Part shown: piece by piece, positions 30,961 through 42,344 of the stretch | Layout of the letters: every line of letters starts with the position of its first letter | Numbering within the stretch: the first letter of the stretch is position 1 | Assembly: GCA_002205965.3 (NCBI GenBank) | Contig: NADL03000523.1 | Location: 186,001-250,000 of the forward strand | Source: Kappaphycus alvarezii | Lineage: Eukaryota; Rhodophyta; Florideophyceae; Gigartinales; Solieriaceae | Length of the DNA: 64,000 nucleotides | Reading direction: 5' to 3' | Program-made: the position numbers and the translations under genes | Notes under the pieces: model-generated | Told to the model about the DNA's origin: nothing | The model's database searches: none | What the model saw: the letters and a program-made list of their open reading frames with translations, nothing else

Positions 30961-33900
30961 GCTCTTATAATCTCATTCTCAGTGAATTATTCCTGTCAGG
31001 GGTATCTATGGGAAGCAGCGGAGATAAAACAATAAATTTTAGCCATACTGGATACAGCCGAGAAATGCTTTGCGAATCCAATGTAATTTTGAGTTACTCC
31101 CATTGGTATTCACCCAAATGAGCTGCAAGTACCATAAAAGACGTGTAATGGGCCAACTCATAGCAATTGCATACCTTTAGACTGAAAAATTGAAAGGTGT
31201 ACGCATATATGCAAAATTAAATAATACTTTAGACCTTGTTGCTAAGGCGTGTGGGGCCATGGAACCGTTGAAAACATCCCGGTGCTAGATTATCTTAATT
31301 CTGTCAGGCGACAATAATTTTAAGTAAATAGGTATCAATTTTCTTAAGCTCCAGATTTTAACGCTGAAGCAGGAGAATGCCCTCCTTGCTGTTACAAAAA
31401 CACCAGAGAAATAAGTATAGAGCAACTAATGTTGCGGAGCCTTACAAGGAGTACTTCTATATGATGAGGTCGAGAGGAGGAAAATGCGTTTAGTGGAAGT
31501 AGTATAAGAGATATTTTATCAGAGATGTGGTACGAATTCTGCGGAAGGTATGTGAGACGGGGCGAATCGATGGTTAAGCTACAGATCCGAGGAGGTTCAT
31601 TGACCTTTTGTGATTCTATAGACTAGAGAAAGATACATTTTCCCTTTCGATTCAGATAAATAATTATTGCTCTGGATTGTTTGGAGAAACTGGTTAAGGT
31701 TTGTCGACGAGAGGCTATGGGAGAGTTTCAGAGGGTGTTATACGGAAAAATCTGTCATATTATTCTGTTTACATGATCATTGGTCTTGTACAAGAATTCA
31801 TTTAATCTAGAAAATAGCTTGCATATTAGAAAGAATTTGGAAGAATTAATTGAATGCAACGCGTGACGAGAATGGTAGGTTGACCAGGCTCTTTGGAAGA
31901 GATAGAGGCCTTAATAATTTATTTATGAGTGCTGCTGAAAATGATGGATGATTTTCGTATAAAAGGAGGAAGAAACATATTTTTTTAATACTGAAAATGC
32001 TTCCAATTGGAAACAGATGTCGCTATGTAGTTAAGCAGCCCTTATTGGTGTTTTTTTGCACTACAGATGAGCTTTGAGGTTGAAAGTGTCTTTCTGAGAG
32101 CAATGTATTTTTCTAGCCCCGTGCCTTTTAATATGTAATGAATGCATTGGTGAAATTCTCTCCCACCTCATTTTTGTTTCCTTCCCACGATGCCAAGAGT
32201 TTACTTTCTATTCCTTAAATTCCCATAAAACCTCTAAAAACCCCTAAAATCACTATTTAATTCCCCTACGCTCATTCTGTTCACTTCAGTACTAGTCAGG
32301 ATTCCCAGCAGCTTCTTTCTGTTTTTGTTCGTGTTGGTCTTACAAATCAGGGATCTGTTACCTCTAGCAGCCTGTACAGCCAGTTTCCGAGTGATATGCG
32401 ATGCACGACTCACATTCTCTTAGGTGGCCATGAGAAACTTTTTGTCCTTGCAACGTCTGGCAACCAGTTGGGTGTCCAATAAACCTCCGGATTACGTCGA
32501 ACCATATCAGAAGTTCGTTTTCCTAATTATTTTTATGCTTTCTGTATGAAAACCCCAATATTTTCTCCCTTAATACCAAAGAACGGTTTTTAGGTACCCA
32601 GCTGGCTGCATATGAGGCTTTTCGGGGGCTACCAAAAACGTCTGAAAATTAAATGGTACAGCCTTGGACTTTTCCGCTCGGGTCGTTCAATGTACAAACA
32701 TCGCTGACCATGAGCATACCCTGGTCTGTCCTGAGCTCAGCTCCAAGAATTAATTTCTCAAAACTCCAACTTGTACTTTGGTCTCTCATTTCCACTTTTT
32801 GCATTCGTTACTTGCTCTTAAGTCTGTTCTTTACGAAAAAATGCAGAATATTCCCTCTTCTGGCTCGGTAGACTCGATTTTCACTACCCTTGTCTTCCGA
32901 CTATGCGAAAAAACTCCGACTGTAAATGCTTCTCCCTTTATCCTTGCAGAAAAATATAACTGCATTCTTGTGGTTTCGAGCGCTCCAATCAACTCCTCAC
33001 CCCGTCAACTCACAGATTTTCTCTTTCATCTCTGTTTGGTTATTTTAGAGTAGCGAAAACAGTTGTGCTTCACAGAAAGGAATAAAATGCTGAACAGCCT
33101 GGGCAATCAAAAATGAGATGGAATTAGTTGAAGTCAATCTAGTGTAAATTATATTAAGTGGGAAAATACTTTCAAAATTATTCCCTTTTGTTGAGTCTTA
33201 TTTGACTCACTGTTCCTAAGATTCATTTTATGTTCATTTGAGTCTACGTTTGCAAAAACAAAGGTCGAGGACATTGAATGACATCGCATTGTGATGGTTT
33301 TGATTACAAATTGAAGTTACACTTCGGCACTTCAGTTACCCATTACTTAGGATTGTTATTATGTGTTTGAATTATTTGTACCTGTAGGATGAATTAAGTC
33401 AGAAATAAGGCCGCTGACATATCTCTTGGCATGTGATTTTCTTCAGATGCACACGCAAAGACCACATTTCGACAGTGTGCAATTTTTTTTGGCTACAGGA
33501 AGCAAAAATTGGTCAGAGACACTAAAATAATTGCTAGAGAAAGATACAAGATACTAGTGAGGTTTAAATGAAGTAAAAATACGAGAGAAAATTGAAGCGT
33601 ATTATATTATGAGTCCATTTTACATAATATTGACCGCATATTTCTCTCCCGATACTTCTAGTACCCTATGGTCATTTTTGTACGTTTTACTCTTTACTTT
33701 TATAAGTAGGCACCTACGGAGCAACGAATTTATATATTGTATATATATATATTGATTTTATCGTTGAAGATAGACGATAAGGAGCGGATATACGGATTCA
33801 CGGGCAAGGTCTAGGAGTGTGATCACGTTCGCTGCACAGGGAGAGAAGCGTAACTAAAGTTGCAAGGCTTTCTCGTCTTGAATTGAGAAGTAACGAATTG

Positions 33901-34760
33901 GAGCTCGATCAGGCAGAGAAGAAGATATCTTTCTTCCTACTACAGTGCTATTTAAGGGGCTAGGAGATCTTTACGCCGAAAAAACCCCTGTGCTATTTGG
34001 AAGAGGATATAAGATCTCTATGTAGCGTCTAATTTTGCGAGTTGAGGTCAACTGCAAGCCCGTATCTCTCAGATCGCTTAGAGGGGCCAATCAATGCAGG
34101 ACTTCTTATGTACCTTGAAATTAACTTTAATCTTCTTGACAATATATATCCTGTCCGATCGGCGATGGTATAAAGGTAGCAATATTCCCACCATCGTCTG
34201 AGGAAAAGAAACGTTTCCCGAGCGGAAACACCATTGCGTCTTTACAGGCGAAGCAAGATATGGTAAAATGGGATCAATCTATATGTGAGCTTTTGCAAGA
34301 ATTTGAAAAGAAGAAGATAAGGGAAAAATGTCGGAGAAAAACCAAATTAATCATTATTGCACAGTTTTGGACTGTAGAAAACCGATAGAAATAAAATAAA
34401 TGGAATTACATAAGATATAGAGGCCAGAAAGTGAGGCAACATTGCTAAAGCAAGAGAAACACTTATCTCGTGATTGGAGTGGTTACTCTGGGGATATATG
34501 AGTATAGATGGGGATAGATTGGCCACTTTTTGAGAGGGTAATGAGCAATGCGGTCTAAGCAGAGAGGTATCTCATTAGCACAGAAATCATTTATATTAAC
34601 AGGTAATCTAAAGAGAAGGAGGATTACGATTTAAATCTCACTGGGATTGATAAGGGACAGTGTCCACAAAAAGCAAATCCAATCTTATTATTTTCTAACG
34701 CATTTAGCAAAAGGTGTGAAACAATGCGTTTCTTCATAATAAGAAAAGAATGAGGAAATT
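30961..34760. other. No recognised feature
   Basis: 3.8 kb of AT-rich sequence with only short frames. A TA-rich microsatellite-like stretch lies at 33730-33757 (TTATATATTGTATATATATA). I see no gene. Confidence 0.45.
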
Positions 34761-34764
34761 TTTC

Positions 34765-34880
34765 GGTGTTTTATTCTTATAAGATATATTTCGATCCTCC
34801 TAAATTTTTCTAGGAAAACATAATCAACTCAAAAACGAACGCTGACGTAGTAATGGGGGAATGCCTACGCTCCCTAAAAG
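34765..34880 (+). repeat. Repeat R copy
   Basis: GTGTTTTATTCTTATAAGAT, TCCTAAATTTTTCTAGGAAA, ATAATCAACTCAAAAACG and GTAGTAATGGGGGAATGCCT, matching 48805-48918 in order. Confidence 0.6.
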
Positions 34881-35199
34881 CCTAACTTCAGACCAGCCAT
34901 CAAGCAGGCCGCATTGTAAATGAGGGCTGCCGCAGCGAGCCCTTACACCAAATCCCCCTTAACCTTTCTGTAAGTCTTCAATGCTGTCACGGGCACCTTT
35001 CTTGTCACTTCAATTAGCACTATATATGCATCTGGTTGCCAATCTCCAAGAAAAGAAGTAAATCATGCTTCAAGATTTCAATATATGAAAACGACACGAA
35101 AGAGAACCTTATTTCTCAGCACCATGGTTGAGTTTAGATAGAATAATGAACGATTTCTGGCGAGTCATAGTGTAATCTATACGTTTCAGTTGCATTTTA

Positions 35200-36570
35200 A
35201 CCTACATTCATGTTCGAAGCTTGGTGTACTTCCGAGAAGATCATCTTCAACTGAAGCAGGTTAACTTGTGATCTGAAAAAGGTAAAGCAGCTGTCAGAGA
35301 CATTGTTGCTGGAGTTTATGAGTTGAAAGCCATCGCGATTAGTCCAGGCTCTAAGATTGAATTTGCTGCCACATATCATGACGGAAAAGAAGTTAAGACG
35401 ACACAAACCCGAGGGCTAAGTTATGGCATGAGCGTCTTTTTCAAGCAAGCTATGAAGGCATCCGCGGTCTTTTTAGAAAATGTGGCATGAAAGGGCACAA
35501 CTACATTATAAAGAGGGGTCAGGCGAACACCTTTTGCACCTATTCCAAATGGAAGCAAGCGAGGCATCCTATCGGAACGAGAACTAAAGGGTCTGTTATT
35601 CAATGAGACGTCCGTGAACCAATGTTAGTGAGGTCCCTTTTTGGACCATATTAATTCATCAGCCTTAGTGATGAGTACTCTGGATGCTTAGGTTGTATTT
35701 TCATCAATCAAGAGACTGATTTCCCGGAACATTTGAAACTTTTCAAGATGTGGTTTGAAATAAATTATGACTCTCCCATCGAACAATAACAAAGTGCTTG
35801 TGGTGGGAAGTATATAGCAGTCATAGACTACCTCAAACATACCGAGCAAACAATTACACCCTTCTTCCCGCCTAATCTGAGTTACATGGCAGAAAAAGCA
35901 AAATTGTGATTGTTTAGACTGCTAGAAGCATGGTTGAAAATGATTCGTTTCCCATAAAGTTCTGAACAGAGGCTGCAGTGCGCAGAGCTAAGACGAGCAC
36001 TAATACTCTTGCCCAATGTGACAAAAAATTCAAATAATTGGAGCTTATTTCAAGGTATGACCCATGCATTGCATATTTTAAAACGTTTGGATGTCTTAGA
36101 TGGTATCACATACCAGAGTAAATGCTCGCAAAAATTGAAGCAGAAACCGAAGAGTTTACAGTTTTCGGGCTCTTTGAGAACGACCTGAAAAAGCTCTGGA
36201 CACACTACAGGAAGTGCGAAGCTCTATCCAGGGATGCGGCAGTAGATGTGACTAAATATCCTGTACGGGACTGGGATAATATTGAGTCGCTGTTTGAAAA
36301 TATCTTGATTTAAATCGGATCAAAGCTTTGTGCAGCAAAAATAAATGCCAAAAGGTATTATACACCGAGGAGTAACACAGAATTCTCCAAGGAAATAAAT
36401 GAAAAACACTTCCAAGAATGCAACATTATTGCAAGGCCGGTAAGTGACATCAACAGTAGCGATGGAGCTCAGAATATAGATAAAATATAGCCTGATGAGC
36501 AGATTCTCACATTCCATCCTGAAAGCAGTACAGCACCTCTTGATGATGAGATTAATAAATCAGATGATAT
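35200..36570 (+). pseudogene. Copia D integrase region
   Basis: LWHERLFQASYEGIRGL at 35421 is the pre-integrase motif LWHxRLGH with His changed. Downstream, TTPFFPPNLSYMAEKAK-like sequence around 35850 aligns with P(Y/F)SPQxNGVAER.NR, so the catalytic Glu survives in AEKAK. At 36060-36260 the post-core segment reads LKRLDVLDGITYQ-like, then FGLFENDLKKLWTHYRKCEA and LSRDAAVD, which fits the family pattern with a W.P..R.....SRDV.F strand. Frames change repeatedly. Confidence 0.6.
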
Positions 36571-37022
36571 CGCGGAATCAAACATACGATACCTCGAAGG
36601 GGTCGATATAGGATTGAAATTTACACACTTGAGTCTACTGCTGCTGCAAAGATTGCATCCAGCTCAGCGTATGAACCAAAAACGACCAATCTGGCAGAAA
36701 TAATGGATTTCGATGAATATTATTAATGAATAGAGGCCGTGCAAATGAATTCCACCTTATTGAAATAGCATTATATATATAATGTTCTGAATGCCGACAC
36801 AGAGATACAAAAACATACTACTAAGTTTATTTTCTTGACAAAACTGGATGAAAGTGAAGCGATTGTAAGGCAAACATGTCGGTTAGTCATTGATGGACAT
36901 GAGAAGGGTAAAGTGGAAAAAAAAATTCGCTTGGGTGTTTGATTTTTATACAGTTCAAACAAATTTTGCTTTTGCAGAGAAATTGTTGTTACTGCATTGA
37001 GCAACTGTGCATTTAGACAGCA

Positions 37023-37397
37023 CTTACCAAACAACACCCAAAGGCGTCAATGGGCAGACGTCATGGCGCGAGAGTGGGATTATTACGGCCACGGAGAAGG
37101 ACAATAACCTGCCTGTGATGGGACCCGACGGCACGGAGCATTTTTGGGTGCCTGCTCGCTGGATGGACTGGTCTGATCTCAACTCTTCGGACGGCGAAGA
37201 CGTCCGTGATGTCGCTGCCGATCTGGAGGGGTTACAGGCTGATGGGGAGAAGGATGAGTAAGGGGCGGGAATATCTCGTGGTATGCTCCAGGTAACTTTG
37301 CTGGCAGATAGGACTTTCCATCATCGGTAACCCCCTAAGATACCCCGGGCCCCAACCGACCACATTTTTCAAAAATTAAAGCACCCAGACATTCTTC
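37023..37397 (+). mobile_element. 375-bp retroposed insertion with 11-bp target duplication
   Basis: TTTAGACAGCA occurs at 37012-37022 and again at 37398-37408. Removing the insert restores the copia RT motif across the junction. The insert is GC-richer than its surroundings. It holds the 3' end of an open frame (37030-37261, ending DLEGLQADGEKDE) and then about 135 bp whose last ~70 bp are tail repeat S. An 11-bp duplication and an ORF end plus shared 3' tail fit a 5'-truncated non-LTR retrotransposon. No poly-A is seen. Confidence 0.7.
37030..37261 (+). pseudogene. 3' end of an ORF carried by the 375-bp insertion
   Basis: The frame runs in from the flanking copia sequence, so its true start is lost. 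It encodes MGPDGTEHFWVPARWMDW, then SDLNSSDGEDVRDVAADLEG and an acidic end before TAA-like stop at 37259-37261. I do not recognise the domain. The acidic C-terminus recalls the ORFs at 2-64 and 63.87-64.0 kb, which may be relatives. Placement inside a retroposed copy makes it part of a mobile element rather than a host gene. Confidence 0.4.
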
Positions 37398-38161
37398 TTT
37401 AGACAGCATTATTACATGGGAAATACGGGATGCGGTTGACGTGTCATAACTAAATGGTTTTAATATCTTCAGTATCGGTAATCTAATCACGTTGTAATGT
37501 GGCTTACATAGTCTCAAGCAGGCCCCACTGCTCTGCTGTGTTATGGCACTTCTAAGTCTATGATCACGGATTTTGGCTTTACCAAACTCCGTGGTGATAA
37601 TTGTGCTCTTCACCGAGACAGTCTGTTCCTCTTGATTTCAGTAGATGACATAAAAATATTTAAAAAAATCGGGGAAAAATTGATATAGCGAGAGAAAATC
37701 TATCAAGAAAGCTGGATATGATTTGTCTCCAAAACTTTCGCTACTTTATGGGAGTAGTATTTGCACTAAAATCAGAGGGTGATTAAATTTCGATAAAGCC
37801 CTATTTTCTTGAAATAATTCGTGGACTGTGAATTGATTTGGGCAAGCCAATCAGCATGCCTAGGTACGAGGTTTCAGTGATGGAACTGGCTAGCAATGAT
37901 GGAGCACTGTGTAATCAATATACGTATCAAGAATTAGTGCCTTTTTACTATTTATTTCAGCTTGTTCAGACCTGACATATCTGCAGTCGTTGGTATACTA
38001 AGCTGCTACACTTTAACAGTAAAGCGGTTGCACTGGGTGCCACTTAAGCCCGCGCTGTGGTACTTGAAAGCACCTTCTGGTCCCGTACATGGAATGCACA
38101 ACAATTACAGGATTTTCCTCAGCACATACAGTGAGACTAATTGAGGTAGGGATCCATCCTA

Positions 38162-38715
38162 TGCAAAATAATTGGGATAGGTAGATCCAAATAATAATAA
38201 ATAGTTCCAACTTGAATAAATAAATAAATGCCACAATCGGACTTAGAATGAATAATGAATAGAAAACCAAATTTAATAATATCTGATCGAGGGGGATATT
38301 TCGATAGCCCAAGGATGTAAAAATATTTCTAACAACCTAGACTACTTATACTCTACGCCAGGGTGAACCTGCTACAAAAATCAGGTGAGCCGTTCAATAA
38401 TTTTGGTAGACATAATTTAGGCTCAGCAATAATTATTGCAGTATTTTCCAGGTAAGCAATCATCCAGATAATAATTTGTTGGTAGCATAAATGTAGTAAT
38501 TATAGCCTGTATAATATAAAAACCCAACTGTAGGACATAAAAATTATTTCACACCGAATTCAGCATAAAATAGTGCCAGTGTAAAATAGATAAAATTATT
38601 CCTTGATGATGCATAATAAATATAAATTGTGGGCCTCAATAAAAATATTGCTCCACAATTCATCATCACTGTAGGACACCAGGATAGAGATTAAAATATT
38701 TGGTCAATTTTCACA
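38162..38715 (-). repeat. Solo LTR of element B (554 bp)
   Basis: The reverse complement matches the B LTRs almost base for base, from TGTGAAAATTGACC to TTTTGCA. A perfect target duplication TCCTA flanks it at 38157-38161 and 38716-38720. It arose by recombination between the two LTRs of a former full element, which removed the interior. Confidence 0.93.
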
Positions 38716-39290
38716 TCCTATCGACATTCTATATCTAGATAATTTCTCAGTATAAAGGGGTTATGAGTACCTGGAGGACCATAAAGAAGGTATCTGTAGC
38801 GTTTTAAGTACTAAGTCCGGATTTCTGGCATGAGATGAAACTTTCAAGAAAACGATTTGTATTCGCCACCTACTTTCTTAAATATAATTCGAGCGAAGCC
38901 AGCGCAGCGGAAAGCATAGAAGTCAATCTAATGGTATATGTCATAAACACCCGATGGCATAAGGAATGCGAAGCACATATTGATAAAGAGAAATATTGTT
39001 GAAGAAAAATTGCTGAGCATTTGATTATCATATCGTAATGTGCCACCACTGTTATGACAGCAGACATCCTCACGGAAGCGCTGGGTCTTCAGCTATTTGA
39101 AAACGACCGTAAATACTCGCAAATTCTTCCACAGGATGTTTTCAGTGACCCAGCCTGCGGAACGAAAGCAGTTGATGGACTATTTGCTGGTTATACAAGC
39201 AGTTCTACTTCACGGACTGCAGTAAAAGTAAAACCGACTAGATCGATCAAAACTGTACTGGGTGGAGTCGAGTAGATCTACATTTTTCTA

Positions 39291-40000
39291 ACATGAATTT
39301 CTTGTTTGTGCTGTGGAGAGTGCATTTCCGTTAGAGCAGTCTCTCTGGTTAGCCACGAAGCTGATTGAATCATGGTTTTTCGGCCCTTCGAGCTTATGTT
39401 TATTAGTGTGCATGTACGGAATTAATGATTCTTAGTTTGATGATTCACGGACGCCGTCTAGTGCACCTTCAGTGGCGTGCGGTGATTTTAATTGTACTAA
39501 ATGAGTCATATGAGTATTTGAAAATGTTTTTGTGAATTAATTGGTACTGAAACCTTGTTGTGTTTGACAAAAGCAAAGAAAAAATCTGAAAACCTGGTGA
39601 CGGCTTTATGTGAGACAAACTTATTTTGAAATCTATCCTTTCTGGCAACAGAAGCAACATTTCCGACAGTTGTATAGTTGCCAGTGGTTCTTTATTTTGG
39701 GGACCCATTGAACACAAAGGAAGAGAACGATTCGAAGTTCAATGGTAAAAAAGATGAGATTTAACACCTTTGGAGGCTAAGAGTAGGAGCGATGTTTGAA
39801 AACTAATAATCTCTGTACATATACTATTGTAGTGAAGCTTTGCGTAATCATTCAGACGAGAAATGTCAAAATGACATAAAAGTACGAGGAAATACAAATT
39901 TCTCATGGTGCTGGCCTCTAGCGACATGCGTTTAAACGTTATGCAAAATCATTCTAAAGATCCGGCAGTAATGCGCTAAAAAAAAATGACATTACATTAC
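39291..40000. other. No recognised feature
   Basis: AT-rich with short frames only. No repeat match was seen. Confidence 0.4.
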
Positions 40001-40539
40001 TCAAAAAAGTAAGCTAGCAGCAAATTTATATTGATAAATTAAGTATTTTCGAAGACTTATGAAAGTGGATAGATTATGACTGACCTTAGTGTTCGTCTTT
40101 GTCTCATTTGCCCTAAGAATGGAAACGCATATCAAGCGACTAATGAACTGATTCAGATGTTGATTCTGCTTGCACACGTTTAAAAGTTCAGTGCATACGA
40201 GTCAACAATATTACTGTTATTTGAACCGCAGATGATGGGAAAGCGCCCAAGATAAAGTTATTATTAGAGTGGCCGATTTGTACAAAGAAAAAGTCCTAAC
40301 AGTCGAATCAAAAGCCCTCTGGCCGCAAAAGTAACTACACGGGGAAGATGTTACAGAGCTAGGAAAAAGGCCGCATCGAATCTCATTGTAGAAATGAGCG
40401 TGACTAGAAGACAGGTCACATCAATAAGAGGAAACTCTTTGAATAACAAAAATAAAGCTTCGACCCTGTTTGACTGTCGTATATTTTCTGTCACAAAAGT
40501 CCCAACGACCATACCGGTTTCTGCTACTGCCTCAACGGG

Positions 40540-42230
40540 TTCTTTATTCAAGAAAAAATGTGTTTATGCTTGGCTGTGGTGCAAGCTACCACAATTGCTT
40601 GAAACGAGGGCTGTATATAGCCTCCGAAGGAATAATAATGACATTTGAGTCATGGACAGTACCATAGTCAAGAGTGAATAAAGGGGTTCCACCGATGTAG
40701 TATGCAACCACATGAAGAATACGATATGTAACGAGAATTTCCTGTATGCTCCAAATATATCCCTGGGTCTCATTCCAGTTCCCCAGTTAGACCACCATTG
40801 AGTTGAGCTAATCATTTCGGGTGGTTTTTGCCGATCAAGTAATGCAGACAATAACCAGATATTGGGAATAGCAGCTGTGCGAGATTATGGCGTGTATGTA
40901 ATAGACTCGAAAGGTTGTACTCAGAAAAGTCTCAGAATGTTTAACAAAATTTTTGTGACTGAACTAGATTTATCTAAGTTTAAGACTTGTTGTAAAGGTT
41001 TTAGACATTGGCCTGATTCATTCGTGAGTGCAGTGACTATAAAGCCTATACCTTCGGTAGTGTCGGGGAAGGTAAAGTACCTGAGATGGTTCAAAGACAA
41101 CCTGCGTGACATACCAGAAAAGATGACATCCAAATCTTTTGCAATTGGAGAAAATCAGTCTAAACAGAGATTCAATGGTATAGTCACATTGACATATGTG
41201 ATATTTACTTATTTTTGTGGGCCCATGCATGTCGTTAGCTGGTAATATGTGAAATATTTTCTTTTATTTATTGACTAAGGAATTAGATACATATGGCTCT
41301 CTACATTGAATAGGAAAAGTAGAGTTGTTAATAAAGTTCGGTGTTTTGGAAGACAATTCAAAACGCTATATATGCGCGACACTAAAAACATCTACACGAA
41401 TAATAGACAGGAATTTTTCAATCTGAAAATGAAGCGCATTTTAGCCCATAGAGTTACTGTTCATGTTTTATCTCCCTCTGATAACCCAAAATCAAAAGGG
41501 TTTGTAGATAGTATGAACAAGATCATTATTGCTGTCATGAGATTTTCGCACCGTCCAGCTAGTTTAGACGATCATTTATGGAGTGAAACTCCAACTTCTG
41601 CAATACATATAATAAATATCATATTTCAGAGGGTGTTGAGAAAGAAAACCACTTTCTATTCGTCAATAACAGAAGAAACGTTATATCGATGTTTCGCATA
41701 TTTGGATACAACGCTCTAAAAACCACCGCAATGAGAAAGAGTGAAATATGAACGCCAAAGTTAACAGCATGATAACGATGGGAATAGTTGTAAATTACAC
41801 ATTGAATATATTCAACCATGTTACAGAGCGGACTAAATTGGGAAATGTTTGTAAATTTTAAAGAAAATTGTACTTTCGATAAACGGAAATTGATGAGGCT
41901 AGCAACTTTACTACTTATTCTTCTCATGCAGTTCTGTCAATATTGATGACTTTGAGTAAAGAGGCAGTAGTAGTCACACTGTGGAGTCTGGGACAGCCAA
42001 TGATAAATCTGGTGTCATTATTGATGACTATTAAACTGGATCAGTTGCCTTGGACATCGCAAACCCAGAATACTCTCTGTTTCAAATACATAATGAGGGC
42101 AATGATCAAGTTTCGACTATGCAAAATGATTGTAAAAATCATGATTTCGCTTTACGAAGAAGCTAGAAGGCGCACTGCTACAGCAAGGCTGCAGTGACAA
42201 GGAGAATTACAGGTGAAAAATTCGGATATG
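40540..42230 (+). pseudogene. Degraded copia element I (protease and integrase)
   Basis: Protease shows FMLGCGASYHNC at 40563-40596, with the catalytic Asp of D(S/C)GAS changed to Gly. LYAPNISLGLIPVPQLDHH at 40745-40800 is the typical segment after protease, and LGIAAVRDYGVYVID at 40862 the segment before the zinc domain. Integrase pieces are QSKQRFNGIV, then FCGPMHVVSW (41212-41245), KSRVVNKVRCFGRQFKTLY (41312-41370), YTNNRQEFFNLKMKRIL and HVLSPSDNPKSKGFVDSMNK (41388-41520). The second Asp reads Asn and the catalytic Glu reads Asp, so the enzyme is dead. The remainder to 42230 is the integrase C-terminal region. No RT or LTR was found. Confidence 0.65.
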
Positions 42231-42231
42231 C

Positions 42232-42341
42232 CTACGTTCCCGCAAACAAGGCGATCTGGCGAGCTTAATGAGTATGTCAATGCCGTCTACGTTCCCGCAA
42301 ACAAGGCGATCTGGCGAGCTTAATGAGTATATCAATGCCGT
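42232..42341. repeat. 55-bp tandem duplication
   Basis: CTACGTTCCCGCAAACAAGG starts at 42232 and again at 42287. The two 55-bp copies differ by one base (TATGTCAATG against TATATCAATG), so the duplication is recent. It lies at the end of copia I, where the repeated codons read VPANKAIWRA. Confidence 0.9.
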
Positions 42342-42344
42342 CAG

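Larger units (their letters stand above)
36640..39150 (+). pseudogene. Copia D reverse transcriptase and RNase H
   Basis: YEPKTTNLAEIMDFDEYY (36670-36725) is the EP.....A segment before RT. DESEAIVRQTCRLVIDGHEK (36846-36905) is the palm start. The QLDVKTAFLHG motif is present as QLCI-stop-TA and LLHG on opposite sides of the 375-bp insertion. After that come HSLKQAPLL near 37505, GFTKLRGDNCALHRD near 37570-37610 and ISVDDIKIF (active site) near 37640. RNase H parts are RPDISAVVGILSCYT (37970), then, beyond the solo LTR, STWRTIKKVSVAF (38770), and MTADILTEALGLQLFENDRK (39055-39115). The catalytic VDD survives but the frame does not. Confidence 0.68.
35190..39290 (+). mobile_element. Degraded Ty1/copia element D, interrupted by two insertions
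   Basis: Copia protein fragments lie in the correct order from about 35.2 to 39.15 kb. They are the pre-integrase zinc domain, integrase, inter-domain, RT and RNase H, with many stops and shifts. RT is split by a 375-bp insertion (37023-37397) and RNase H by a solo B LTR (38162-38715). LTRs of element D itself were not found. The 5' part (Gag, protease) is missing or unrecognisable. Confidence 0.7.

Noticed and set aside
33730..33757. Origin of replication or promoter in a TA-rich stretch
   Set aside because: A short TATATA run in AT-rich DNA has no other supporting signal.
37335..37613. 92-aa minus-strand ORF
   Set aside because: It is the shadow of tail repeat S plus plus-strand copia RT sequence (HSLKQAPLL...GFTKLRGDN).
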